Shown here piece by piece: positions 1-8,592 of a DNA stretch of 62,004 bases. Position numbers and translations under genes: made by a program. Origin of the DNA: Planktotalea sp. (GTDB lineage: Bacteria > Pseudomonadota > Alphaproteobacteria > Rhodobacterales > Rhodobacteraceae); NCBI RefSeq assembly GCF_018607995.1, contig NZ_JABBAL010000018.1:1-62004 (forward strand), written 5' to 3'. The notes below the pieces were generated by a model that was not told the origin of the DNA, searched no databases, and was given only the letters and a program-made list of their open reading frames with translations. How positions within the stretch are numbered: position 1 is the stretch's first letter; each line of letters opens with the position of its first letter.

Positions 1-168
1 CATTGGCATGTCGAAAACAGTGGTGTCAGGCATGCCTACATCAAGCGCGGCACGCCCCAACTCAATGGGAAGGTCGAGCGATCACACCGTTCCGATCAGC
101 AAGAATTCTATTAGCTCCTCAGTTACAAAGGCGACGTGGCTCTCGAGGTCAAACTGGATGAATGGGAA
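1..168 (+). pseudogene. IS481-type transposase remnant (C-terminal part, with stop codon)
   Basis: Frame 1 reads from the window edge as the C-terminal half of an rve/integrase-core transposase: HAYIKRGTPQLNGKVERSHR followed by SDQQEFY, then a TAG at 112-114, then LLSYKGDVALEVKLDEWE. The text resumes in the same frame after the stop, so one C-to-T change (CAG to TAG) would explain it. Similarity fades after about base 168, where family members continue with a conserved tyrosine/arginine stretch. This is a truncated, inactive insertion-sequence fragment. Bases 169-254, up to the glycerate kinase stop, hold nothing I recognise. Confidence 0.8.
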
Positions 169-254
169 CACACCCACGTTTCGCTTGATACAGGCTTCTA
201 TTTCACGGGTGAATTGACCGCTGCCGCCTTCACCAACAATGCGTGCCGGATGAT

Positions 255-1523
255 CTAGACGTCCTCGATTATGATCGCACGCAGGTCATTGACGTTAGTG
301 CCTGTTGGGCCCGGCACGAACAGATCACCAGCCGCATCAAAAGCACCCCACGCATCATTGCCAGACAGCGCCACCCTTGGATCAACACCACCTGCACGCA
401 TACGCACAGCACTTTGGCCATCCGCAAACGCGCCTGCGTTATCTTCTGACCCGTCAATCCCGTCCGTATCTGCCGCAAGCGCGGAAATGCCATGCATACC
501 CTCTATCGCTTGAGCAAAAGACAAAAGAAATTCCGTATTGCGCCCGCCTCGCCCTTTAGCACGCAAGGTCACAGTCGTTTCACCACCTGATAGAAGAATC
601 GATGGTTTCTTGAACGGTGCATTTTTATCCGCAACCTGTTTCGCGAGGGCTGCGTGCATTAAGCCAATGTCGCGCGCCTCGCCCTCAATCGCATCGGACA
701 GGATCGAAACGGAATAGCCCGCATCACGCCCAACCGCAGCAGCCGCGTCTAGCGACATACCAGCAGAGGCCACGACAGTCACGCTACTTCGTGCAAACCC
801 ATCATCTGACGGATCAGGCGCACGCGCGCTTTCTTTTGCAAGGTGCGTTTTGATCGCCTCGGGCCAATCAATGCGCAGGCTTTCAATCAAACTCAGCGCA
901 TCTTCGAGTGTCACATCATCGGGCACAGTCGGACCAGAAGCCACTTGCGCGGGATCATCACCCGGAACATCCGACACAACCAACGACACCACACGCGCAG
1001 GGTAGGCGGCTTGTGCCAAGCGCCCACCTTTGATCCTGCTACAGTGCTTGCGGATTGCATTCATCGCACCAATCGGCGCACCAGAAGCCAACAAAGCCTC
1101 ATTCAAAGCTTGCTCATCGGAAAGCGTCAAACCCTCTGGCGGCGCTGGCAAAAGCGAAGAACCGCCGCCGCATATCAAAGCCACAACAAGATCTTCTGGA
1201 CCCAACCCCTCGACCGCTTCAAAAAGCGCGGACGTCGCCGCAAGACCTGCCTCGTCTGGAACAGGATGCGAAGCTTCCAATACTTTCACATGTTTGCACG
1301 CCACTGCGTAGCCATAACGCGTCACAATCGCACCAGTGACAGGATCGCCCCAGAGCTGTTCGAACGCAGCTGCCATTTGCGCAGCACCTTTGCCAGCACC
1401 AATCACAACCGTGCGCCCTTTGGGCTTGTCCGGTAAGTGCGCTTTCAAAGACGCCAAAGGGTCAGCGGCTTTGATCGCCGCATCAAACATTTTGGTCAGC
1501 AGTGCGACATGATCTTCATTCAC
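255..1523 (-). CDS. gckA: glycerate 2-kinase (GckA/TtuD, DUF4147-MOFRL family)
   Basis: Phosphorylates D-glycerate to 2-phosphoglycerate using ATP, feeding glycerate from serine/glyoxylate metabolism into lower glycolysis in the cytoplasm. The 422-residue length is typical. The N-terminal DUF4147 domain shows VIGAGKGAAQM near residues 40-50, with the conserved lysine at about 45, then CGGGSSLL near 118. The C-terminal MOFRL domain holds GGETTVTL and DTDGIDGSEDNAGA. The start is GTG at 1523, three bases past the hemY stop, so it is probably translated by coupling as the last gene of the hemD-hemY operon. Older annotations call this family hydroxypyruvate reductase TtuD; the kinase name fits the domain content better. 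Confidence 0.93.
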   Translation of the reverse strand: MNEDHVALLTKMFDAAIKAADPLASLKAHLPDKPKGRTVVIGAGKGAAQMAAAFEQLWGDPVTGAIVTRYGYAVACKHVKVLEASHPVPDEAGLAATSALFEAVEGLGPEDLVVALICGGGSSLLPAPPEGLTLSDEQALNEALLASGAPIGAMNAIRKHCSRIKGGRLAQAAYPARVVSLVVSDVPGDDPAQVASGPTVPDDVTLEDALSLIESLRIDWPEAIKTHLAKESARAPDPSDDGFARSSVTVVASAGMSLDAAAAVGRDAGYSVSILSDAIEGEARDIGLMHAALAKQVADKNAPFKKPSILLSGGETTVTLRAKGRGGRNTEFLLSFAQAIEGMHGISALAADTDGIDGSEDNAGAFADGQSAVRMRAGGVDPRVALSGNDAWGAFDAAGDLFVPGPTGTNVNDLRAIIIEDV

Positions 1524-1526
1524 AAT

Positions 1527-3017
1527 CTAGGCTTTCGCGTCTTCAATGTCCTCAGACACGACTTCTGCATCGAAGACTTCGACTTCTTCCGGCTCCGCGA
1601 TGTTTTCTACGTCGACCACGTCTACACTCAAATGATCCTCGAGCACGCCAACGATTAACGGAAGCATTGCAACGCCTGTGGATGTAACAACCTCAGATGC
1701 GGGCGGTGATTTCCAGCTCAACGTATCGAAGCTTGCACAATTACCACAAACGGGCTCCCACTCTGCATGAATATGGTTACAGGCATCGCAGACCCATTGC
1801 GGACCACGTGGTGCGCTGAGCGCACGGGCAAGCCAGCCCTTAACAATCGCATCGGACGCACCTTCCCCGCGCTCAATCGCAGCCATGATTGTCAGTGCGC
1901 GCGCATCTGGCGCGGTCTCGACAAGATCGCCCATTGCGCGACGCGCAGCAGGGAAGTCTTCGGCGGCGATATTCAGCTCTGCGTTCAACATCTTTGTTTC
2001 TGCATGATCCGCGTTGGACTTTGTCAGCTTGGCAAAGCGCTTGATCCGCTCAACAGGAGTTTCCTCAGGTTCAATCGCAGCGTATGCAGCCGCCAATTCC
2101 GGGTGCGGTTGAACATCCCACGCCTTTTTCAACACGCGCACAGCATAGCGTTTCTTGTCCTGCTCTGTGTAGCTGCGTGCCGCCATAACAGCCGCAGGGA
2201 TTAAATCAGGGGACAAACGATTTGCCTCAGTCGCGGCTTCGCAAGCTTCAATGCCGTTGCCCTCGTCAAAGACACCTTTTGACTGCGACAGGGCCAACAC
2301 AGCTTCGCGTCGCTTATGCACATCGCGTGGCAGCGAGCCACTTTTCAGCTTGGCCGCCAAAGTCTTGCGCGCACCAGCCCAATCCTCGCCCTGCGCTTGC
2401 AGCTTGAGCAAAATGTCCTGCGTCTCTTCATGCTTTGGCTTGAGCGCGAACGCACGCTCTGCAAGTTGCAGCGCCGTGTCTGTGTCGCCCTCGGCCAACT
2501 TCTGTTTCATGATGCCACGCACACCCACAAAACGGGTTGCTTCATCTTTAACCAATTTTTTGTAAGTCTCTTCCGCTTTGCGACGATCCCCCGCCATTTC
2601 AGCAGCTTGAGCTGTCAAAAGATTGGTCAGTTCTGGCTTGGCGAGATATTTCTCCGCCTTTGTCGCTTTGCTCATCGCCGCGAAGCCATCGCCAGAGGCC
2701 AGTGCCATCATCCCTTCGGATAAAGCTTGATACCCTTTACGTTCGCGGTTTTTTGAGAAGTGCCGCGAAAGCGCCGTCTCGTCACCGTTGATGAATTTCA
2801 AGACTGCCACCAAGAGCGACAGCAACTTAAGAAAGACCCAAAGCGCCACCAACAAAAGGGCTAATCCAAGGATGATCTGCAAAGGTGAGAGCGAGAATTC
2901 TATTCCCCCCATGTTGACGACCGCGCCGCCCCCAATTTCCATCAGATATCCGGCACCTAGTGTGAGCGCCGCTATTATTGCCACAAAAACTAGAACTTTT
3001 AGCAAAGACCAAAGCAT
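1527..3017 (-). CDS. hemY: HemY-type inner-membrane TPR protein
   Basis: HemY-type protein of 496 residues, encoded in many proteobacteria beside hemD and linked to late haem synthesis, with no proven enzymatic reaction. Two membrane segments lie near residues 5-28 and 43-72 (the HemY_N region), followed by a long helical TPR domain from about 85 to 385. Near residues 405-430 a CDAC...CGNC pair looks like a small zinc ribbon, resembling the rubredoxin-like tail of LapB/YciM, and an acidic tail follows. The gene starts 11 bases after the upstream membrane protein stop and ends almost on the glycerate kinase start, so it is an interior operon gene. It is not the oxygen-dependent protoporphyrinogen oxidase also named HemY in Gram-positive bacteria. 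Confidence 0.9.
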   Translation of the reverse strand: MLWSLLKVLVFVAIIAALTLGAGYLMEIGGGAVVNMGGIEFSLSPLQIILGLALLLVALWVFLKLLSLLVAVLKFINGDETALSRHFSKNRERKGYQALSEGMMALASGDGFAAMSKATKAEKYLAKPELTNLLTAQAAEMAGDRRKAEETYKKLVKDEATRFVGVRGIMKQKLAEGDTDTALQLAERAFALKPKHEETQDILLKLQAQGEDWAGARKTLAAKLKSGSLPRDVHKRREAVLALSQSKGVFDEGNGIEACEAATEANRLSPDLIPAAVMAARSYTEQDKKRYAVRVLKKAWDVQPHPELAAAYAAIEPEETPVERIKRFAKLTKSNADHAETKMLNAELNIAAEDFPAARRAMGDLVETAPDARALTIMAAIERGEGASDAIVKGWLARALSAPRGPQWVCDACNHIHAEWEPVCGNCASFDTLSWKSPPASEVVTSTGVAMLPLIVGVLEDHLSVDVVDVENIAEPEEVEVFDAEVVSEDIEDAKA

Positions 3018-3028
3018 TCAAAAGCGCC

Positions 3029-4222
3029 TTATTGAGAGTTCAAAGTAGATGCGAGGACTTCAGCCTCTCGCGCGGCGGAGAGACGTAAATTGGCCTGCTG
3101 CATCCAATCGGCCAGCGGCGCTTTTGCACCGTCCGGTAGTGTATTTGCTTCCACAAGCGCATCGCTGATCCGGCCCGCATCAATCGCAGCACCTACGCGC
3201 GACAGGATCGCATCGGGATCATCGCCCTCGCGTGGTGTAACAGAACGCACCTCAAGCTGACGCGTCAAAAAGCTGGTTACCCCACCCCCTGTTTCTTCGC
3301 TGCGCACCACCGCCAAAGCTGCACGCGCTGCTTCGGGGTAGCTGTCACCAAGTGCGGCGACAGTCGGCAAACCATCAGTTGCCGATTGTGCCAGAACCTC
3401 GGGGATCGTCACATCTGTATTCGCTTCAACCTCTGCCAGGGCATCCGCAAAGGGTGCACCGCTTTCAAGTGCAACCAAAATACGCATCACAGCAGCACGT
3501 GCCATGGTCTGGCGTGCCGTGTCTTCGGCGTTTTGTTTGGTATTTTGCGCTTCATCAATTATCTGGGCCAATTCACCCTTTTGCAGATCAAGGGCTGCAC
3601 GCAGATCCACAAGTTCATTCGCCATCGCTTGAGAAATGCCGCTATTATCATTTGGCTGCTCTTCCAGTATGGCAACGCGTGTTTCCAAAGCGCCAACATT
3701 CTCAACAACTGCGCCGATCTGCGTTTGTAAGTTACCCACCGCTGCCACCGCCGCTTCAAGCGGGCCAGTAAACGCCTCGGGCTGCGCATTCAAAAGCGCT
3801 TGCAGATTATCAATACGGCCTGATTGTTGCTTCAACGCGCGCTCAAAATTGATTTTCGCGGTCACCGCTGCACCAAAAGGCAAACCATTCGGGAAAATAT
3901 ACTGCGCGCTTACAACGCCCAAAAAAGCGGCGATTACACCGCCAAGAACCAATGGGACAAAACCGCTTTTCTTCTCGACTACTGGCTCGGGTGCAGCAAT
4001 CGAAGTCTCTTCGGAGATGTCGGTCGTCTCAACCACTTCGGTGACCTCTGGCGCGTCAATCGGATCCACCTCTTCAGCAACAGCAACCGCATCTTCTGCA
4101 GTCTCTTGAGAACCCTCTGGGGCATCCACATCGCTCGTGTCTTGCAAGATCTCTTCAATAATTTCATCAGCAGTAACGGGCTTTTGAGCTTTCTTGCTCT
4201 TGCCTCTGGTCAGTTTTGCCAC
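3029..4222 (-). CDS. mitofilin/COG4223-like membrane protein
   Basis: A 397-residue protein with a basic start (MAKLTRGKSKK), a long acidic stretch, one membrane helix at about residues 87-110, then a periplasmic part rich in heptad-like alanine/leucine/glutamine segments (about 115-235) that probably forms coiled coils. The C-terminal 150 residues are helical. This architecture and its place between hemD and hemY match the alphaproteobacterial mitofilin-like (Mic60-related) proteins, which are proposed to shape inner membrane. The assignment rests on architecture and gene order rather than a catalytic motif. It lies 72 bases downstream of hemD and 11 bases upstream of hemY. Confidence 0.8.
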   Translation of the reverse strand: MAKLTRGKSKKAQKPVTADEIIEEILQDTSDVDAPEGSQETAEDAVAVAEEVDPIDAPEVTEVVETTDISEETSIAAPEPVVEKKSGFVPLVLGGVIAAFLGVVSAQYIFPNGLPFGAAVTAKINFERALKQQSGRIDNLQALLNAQPEAFTGPLEAAVAAVGNLQTQIGAVVENVGALETRVAILEEQPNDNSGISQAMANELVDLRAALDLQKGELAQIIDEAQNTKQNAEDTARQTMARAAVMRILVALESGAPFADALAEVEANTDVTIPEVLAQSATDGLPTVAALGDSYPEAARAALAVVRSEETGGGVTSFLTRQLEVRSVTPREGDDPDAILSRVGAAIDAGRISDALVEANTLPDGAKAPLADWMQQANLRLSAAREAEVLASTLNSQ

Positions 4223-4294
4223 GTTACGTACCCTTCAATTCTATTCATCACACACTTTGGTCGAGGATGACCTTACTGCCCTGCTTGACAACCC

Positions 4295-4978
4295 TCAAGC
4301 AATGACCAGCTCAGAAATCCTGGCAATCATCCCCTTTGCATCAGGATGTGGAGCGATAGTGGCCCCAGGGCAAGCTGCCGCCGCCGATCTCGAGATCGCG
4401 ATTGTTTTCACCTGAGGGCCAAACGGACCAGAACTTGCAAACTGCAGCGCACTGCGCGGTGAGAACAGGGGAACTATGACAGGCGCTCCCCCCTGCAAGA
4501 GGGCTCTGGCAGATGTGCTCAATTCTTTCAGGTTCTGTTCATATGCAATTAGGCTCTGTAATTTAAGTCCCTTCGCACGCAACCTGTCCACCAATCCACC
4601 ACGAGTGTGTCTGCCACGAATATGCAAGATTTCGCCGCTGGGATTCGCGTTTTGCACGTCACTCACAAGGTGCTCCACCGTGCCGCCACTCACCTTTGGA
4701 TCAAATCCAATTGCACGCGCTGCATCTGCTGTCGCCTCGCCCACGCAAAAACAAGAGGCGCGTGTTGTGAAACAAGCACGCGACCATGCATCCACCCCGT
4801 TACGGGATGTGAAGACAATCGTTTGCGCGTTCGGCTCTTCGTTCAAGTCCAGAAAATCAATGTCGATCAACGGGGATATTTCAATCCTGATCTCTCCAAG
4901 TCGATCCACAACCTGTCTCGCAAATCGCTGCGACGCCGATTGCGGTCGCGTCAAAAGCAAGGTTGTGAGCTGCGCCAT
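4295..4978 (-). CDS. hemD: uroporphyrinogen-III synthase
   Basis: Closes and rearranges hydroxymethylbilane to uroporphyrinogen III, the branch point for haem, sirohaem and cobalamin. I chose the start at 4978 (MAQLTTLLLTRPQS), which gives 227 residues as usual for HemD; a 30-residue upstream extension in frame looks unlike the family. Visible features are the LTRP start, TSRNGVDAW near residue 55, and SPRSALQF near 180. It is the first gene of a leftward operon (hemD, mitofilin-like gene, hemY, gckA) and is divergent from tsaD with a 62-base shared promoter interval. hemC is not in the window. Confidence 0.92.
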   Translation of the reverse strand: MAQLTTLLLTRPQSASQRFARQVVDRLGEIRIEISPLIDIDFLDLNEEPNAQTIVFTSRNGVDAWSRACFTTRASCFCVGEATADAARAIGFDPKVSGGTVEHLVSDVQNANPSGEILHIRGRHTRGGLVDRLRAKGLKLQSLIAYEQNLKELSTSARALLQGGAPVIVPLFSPRSALQFASSGPFGPQVKTIAISRSAAAACPGATIAPHPDAKGMIARISELVIA

Positions 4979-5040
4979 GGATTGAAGCCGGTATTGTTTG
5001 CGACAAGCGTCAGTGGTAGCTGCTGAGCAACGTTCTGGCA

Positions 5041-6150
5041 ATGGAGACCCCGCCCGTGGCACGCCCAATCACCATCCTTGGTTTGGAAAGCAGTTGCGAT
5101 GATACTGCCGCCGCAGTGGTGCGTCGTCATGAGGATGGTGCGGTGAGAGTGCTGTCCAATGTTATTATTGGTCAAACAGATCTGCACAAGGCATTCGGTG
5201 GTGTCGTTCCCGAGATCGCCGCGCGAGCGCACGCGGAAATGATCGATCTCTGCGTCGAGAAAGCACTTAGAAAAGCGCAGCTTGGGTTGCCCAAGATGGA
5301 TGCAATCGCAGTAACCGCAGGGCCGGGTTTGATCGGCGGCGTCATGTCTGGCGTGATGTGTGCCAAAGGTCTGTCCGCCGCGGCAGGCAAACCTCTGATC
5401 GGTGTGAACCATTTGGGAGGCCATGCGCTCACACCACGTCTGACGGATGGTCTGCAATTTCCATACTTGATGCTTTTGGTGTCTGGTGGTCACTGCCAAT
5501 TTTTAATCGCGCGCGACCCTGATGATTTTTCGCGCATTGGAGGCACGATTGACGATGCGCCTGGAGAGGCGTTTGACAAAACTGCCCGCCTTCTTGGCCT
5601 TGTACAACCCGGCGGTCCTGCGGTCCAAAAAGAGGCAGCACTTGGCGATCCAAAACGTTTTCGGTTTCCACGCCCGATGTTGGATCGCGCTGGTTGCGAT
5701 ATGTCGTTCTCTGGCCTTAAGACTGCGGTACTGCGCGCCCGCAATGAAGTGATGACGAACGATACAATTCGCCTTCAAGATGTCCGCGATCTTTGCTCAG
5801 GATTTCAAAGCGCCGTGGTCGATGTACTAGTCGAAAAATCGCGCCGTGCTTTGACGCTATATCTTGCAGAAAATCCCAGCTTTCCTGCCCTTGCCGTTGC
5901 AGGTGGCGTTGCTGCGAATACAGCCATTCGCGCTGGATTAGAGACTGTTTGCGCAGAAATGAATGTGCGATTCACCGCCCCACCCCTCGCGCTTTGCACG
6001 GACAATGCGGCAATGATTGCCTATGCAGGATTGGAGCTTTTTGAGGCAGGGCATCGCGATGATCTAAGCCTGAGCGCACGGCCGCGTTGGCCTTTAGACA
6101 CGTTAAGCGCACCTATGCTAGGAAGCGGTAAGAAAGGTGCAAAAGCATGA
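5041..6150 (+). CDS. tsaD: tRNA threonylcarbamoyladenosine transferase TsaD
   Basis: Transfers the threonylcarbamoyl group onto A37 of ANN-decoding tRNAs (t6A), working with TsaB, TsaC and TsaE. The protein has the ASKHA fold: [13 protein letters not shown] near residue 14, the metal-binding HxxxH (H124 and H128 in HLGGHALT), VSGGHCQF, and [10 protein letters not shown] near 288. The length of 369 residues is normal. It starts the rightward operon tsaD-gpsA-yciI and overlaps gpsA by four bases (ATGA). Its partner gene tsaE is about 13 kb away in this window (19462-19935). Confidence 0.97.
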   Translation: METPPVARPITILGLESSCDDTAAAVVRRHEDGAVRVLSNVIIGQTDLHKAFGGVVPEIAARAHAEMIDLCVEKALRKAQLGLPKMDAIAVTAGPGLIGGVMSGVMCAKGLSAAAGKPLIGVNHLGGHALTPRLTDGLQFPYLMLLVSGGHCQFLIARDPDDFSRIGGTIDDAPGEAFDKTARLLGLVQPGGPAVQKEAALGDPKRFRFPRPMLDRAGCDMSFSGLKTAVLRARNEVMTNDTIRLQDVRDLCSGFQSAVVDVLVEKSRRALTLYLAENPSFPALAVAGGVAANTAIRAGLETVCAEMNVRFTAPPLALCTDNAAMIAYAGLELFEAGHRDDLSLSARPRWPLDTLSAPMLGSGKKGAKA

Positions 6151-7118
6151 GTATCGCAGTTCTTGGTGCTGGCGCTTTTGGCACAGCTCTCGCAATTTCG
6201 CTGGCGCGCAACGGAACAGGCATCACACTTTGGGCGCGTAGTGAAGCAAATGCAAAGCAAATGCAGTTAGAACGCATAAACTCTGCACGCCTGCCAAATA
6301 CGACCCTGCCTCACACGATTAGTGTTACGTCGAATATAGACACCATAAGGGTATTTCAGACCCTATTGCTGGCAGTTCCAATGCAGCAACTTGCAGTTTT
6401 CGCGCAGAAGAACGCTCATGTTCTGGCATCTAAAACGCTTGTTGCCTGCTGTAAGGGTATCGATCAGAATACGGGGCTTGGTCCTGTTCTAACCCTGAAG
6501 GCCGCATTGCCCGATGCTCAAATTGCGATCCTCACAGGACCCAGTTTTGCGCATGATATTGCGATTGGTTTGCCGACTGCGCTTGCGCTTGCGTGCGAGG
6601 GCGAGCAGGTTGGCAAGCACCTGCAGCAAACACTGAGCACATCGAACCTACGGCTCTATCGCAGCAGCGATGTAAAAGGGGCCGAACTTGGTGGTGCCAT
6701 GAAAAATATTGTCGCAATTGCCTGTGGTGCTGCCATCGGCGCAGGTCTTGGGGAAAGCGCGCGCGCGGCACTAATCACGCGCGGATTTGCGGAAATGCAA
6801 CGGATGGCGCAAGCGATTGGAGCACGCTCAGAAACGCTTGCCGGACTTTCGGGATTTGGCGATCTCGCGCTAACCTGCGCTTCTGAAGGATCGCGGAATT
6901 TCCGGTACGGTCTTGCGCTGGGACGCGGCGAGGAGTTCGATCCGACCGTTACTGTTGAGGGTGTAGCAACGGCCAAAGCCGCCTTAGCACGTGCGAAAAC
7001 CCTGAGCATAGACATGCCTATAACAGCCGCAGTCAGCGCATTGATCGATACAACAATAACACTTAACGAAGCCATGGATTCGCTCCTCGCGCGTCCGCTG
7101 AAGGAGGAAATATGCTGA
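6147..7118 (+). CDS. gpsA: NAD(P)-dependent glycerol-3-phosphate dehydrogenase
   Basis: Reduces dihydroxyacetone phosphate to sn-glycerol 3-phosphate, the backbone of phospholipids. The N-terminal Rossmann motif is [10 protein letters not shown] at residues 7-16; [15 protein letters not shown] and [14 protein letters not shown] contain the substrate and catalytic-lysine regions, and [11 protein letters not shown] follows. At 323 residues it is complete. It overlaps tsaD by four bases and yciI by seven, which indicates translational coupling. The pairing with tsaD is common in Rhodobacteraceae. Confidence 0.97.
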   Translation: MSIAVLGAGAFGTALAISLARNGTGITLWARSEANAKQMQLERINSARLPNTTLPHTISVTSNIDTIRVFQTLLLAVPMQQLAVFAQKNAHVLASKTLVACCKGIDQNTGLGPVLTLKAALPDAQIAILTGPSFAHDIAIGLPTALALACEGEQVGKHLQQTLSTSNLRLYRSSDVKGAELGGAMKNIVAIACGAAIGAGLGESARAALITRGFAEMQRMAQAIGARSETLAGLSGFGDLALTCASEGSRNFRYGLALGRGEEFDPTVTVEGVATAKAALARAKTLSIDMPITAAVSALIDTTITLNEAMDSLLARPLKEEIC

Positions 7119-7384
7119 TCGCATTAATGGCAAAGGACAAAGACGGTGCACTGCAAACGCGCCTTGATAATCGCGACGCGCATCTAGCGCACATCAAAAA
7201 CAGCGGCATCGTGATGCACGGAGGTCCCCTCCTGAATGACGCCGGGAAAATGTGTGGCTCGCTGGTGATCCTTGATGTTGAAGACATGACAGCCGCTGAA
7301 AACTGGGCCGCGAATGACCCTTATGCGAAAGCGGGCTTGTTCGCGTCTTGCGAGCTGGTTCAATGGAACAAGGTGATCGGCTGA
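7112..7384 (+). CDS. YciI-family protein
   Basis: A 90-residue YciI-like protein (dimeric ferredoxin-like fold). Conserved family features are visible: RDAHLAHIK near residue 22, a GPLLND turn, and [10 protein letters not shown] near the C-terminus. The family has a conserved His-Asp pair, but its substrate is not settled here. It overlaps the end of gpsA by seven bases, and its TGA stop overlaps the ATG of the decayed EVE-domain gene (TGATG at 7382-7386), so the four genes were once one operon. Confidence 0.9.
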   Translation: MLIALMAKDKDGALQTRLDNRDAHLAHIKNSGIVMHGGPLLNDAGKMCGSLVILDVEDMTAAENWAANDPYAKAGLFASCELVQWNKVIG

Positions 7385-7695
7385 TGAAATATTGGCTGTT
7401 CAAGTCCGAGCCATCCGTTTGAGGCTAGGACGACCAAGTTGCAAAAGGAAAAGGCGGTCGTCAGCATCGTCAAAGTTTTCAAAAAAGCACATCCAGATAG
7501 CACCACTGACGATCCAGAGTCGAAGTGCGTTGATATAAAAGCAATTGAACAGCTCAAGACAGCGGTCACGCTTGATGTGGTCAAAACCGATCCGCATTTC
7601 GCAGAAATGAGCCTTGTCAAAATTCGCGCTTGTCCATCCAGCCCATCAAAGCAGAAGAATGGCAAATTATTTGCGCACTAGGTGGAATTGCATAA
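7384..7695 (+). pseudogene. EVE-domain protein, decayed
   Basis: The ATG at 7384 opens [12 protein letters not shown], the signature start of EVE-domain (PUA-like, modified-base-binding) proteins, and is followed by TGA at 7420. After further stops the frame still reads DDQVAKG. The next intact stretch, in another frame from about 7445, reads EKAVVSIVKVFKKAHPDSTT then DDPESKCVDIKAI and VTLDVVKTDPHFAEMSLVK, which is the EVE C-terminal half. A further frame change near 7625 gives RLSIQPIKAEEWQIICALGG and a stop at 7693. About 30 codons of the domain core are missing between the two halves. So there is a nonsense mutation, an internal deletion and at least one more frameshift; the gene cannot be functional. 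Confidence 0.88.
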
Positions 7696-7882
7696 TTTTT
7701 CATCGCCCTTCATGGTCTTCGCACGACACATAGATAGTAAAGACTTACGGAATTTATCAATGTCTTGGTGGCGGCCACTGCCAGATCTGGTGTTTGTACA
7801 ATCTGGTACGGTGTACTGTCGAAACTTCGGATAGAGGTATTCGGCGTCAAGGTCGGTGCAGATGGTAAGCCGGCGAATGGGG

Positions 7883-8583
7883 TTACCAACAGGTAGCTTA
7901 ACCCCTGTTCTGAAGGTAGAAATGATCCGCGTGCGCAGCGTTTTAGTCAGGGCCAAGCATTGTGCCGAACCGATCACAGGAAGTGTCGCGAACCTCGCGC
8001 AGGAATTGTGCTTTGGCGTAATCCTCATCCTAATCCTCCGGCAATCGGATGCGCGGGCTGTCGGTTAGGTCGAGACCCAAGATATCAATCGCACCCGCCG
8101 TTGCATGTGTGCTCCTCCGGTCTGTGCCAGAAATGCGACGGCAGTTGTATGGCCCAACATGGCGGAGCCTGCTAGCTTGTGTGTTGAACAGATCTTGCGC
8201 AATGGATTGAATGCCATTTTCTTCCCACATGAAAATGCGTAGCGCGGTCGCGCAAACGGTTTCAATCGGACCATTATCAGTCACGCCAACACGCCTTAAT
8301 GTAAGGCCTACAATCCCACACGCTCCATCTCTGTAATGCGCCCAGCACTCTGAATGATCTCTTTGTACAGCTTTGGATCACTGGTTGCCCAATCGAGCTT
8401 CCAATGTGTAAGCGGCGTGATCGGATCGCTTACCGAGGGCGGTTCAAACACATTCCAACGATCTGGCAGCGGCGTATCAGGGTGACGCAGCAGAGCAGAG
8501 CCTATCAGCGCCACAGCCACCAAAACAAAAAGCGCCGCACTCCGTTTCAAAGGACTGCGGCGCTTTTCAAATTTATCGCTCAT
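7883..8583 (-). pseudogene. extensin-family (extensin-like C-terminal domain) protein, decayed
   Basis: The N-terminal frame from ATG at 8583 encodes a basic start, one membrane/signal segment (SAALFVLVAVALIGSALL) and PLPDRWNVFEPPSVSDPITP, then stops at 8308. The reading continues one frame over as GVTDNGPIETVCATALRIF, HVGPYNCRRISGTDRR, STHATAGAIDILGLDL and RIRLPED, characteristic of the Extensin-like_C domain. It then meets TAG at 8030-8032, where the family has Trp, resumes as DEDYAKAQFLREVRDTSCDR, and meets TAA at 7943-7945, where the family has Tyr, just before NAAHADHFYLQNRG and a third stop at 7898-7900. One frameshift and at least two nonsense codons make it a clear pseudogene. It starts nine bases after ahcY, and the ahcY terminator hairpin lies inside its first codons. 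Bases 7696-7882 hold nothing I can identify. Confidence 0.87.
8528..8567 (-). terminator. rho-independent terminator after ahcY
   Basis: Reading leftward, AAAAGCGCCGCAGTCC, an 8-base loop and GGAGTGCGGCGCTTTT pair over 15 of 16 positions, and the RNA then runs into TTTTTGTTTT. It lies about 25 bases past the ahcY stop and inside the first 20 codons of the decayed extensin-like gene, whose codons for a KRR...KRSAALF stretch form the stem. Confidence 0.8.
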
Positions 8584-8592
8584 AAGAGTGTA

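Noticed and set aside
7696..7882. Additional gene between the EVE and extensin remnants
   Set aside because: A leftward frame spans 7678-8028 but it is mostly the extensin relic in the wrong frame and shows no other motif.
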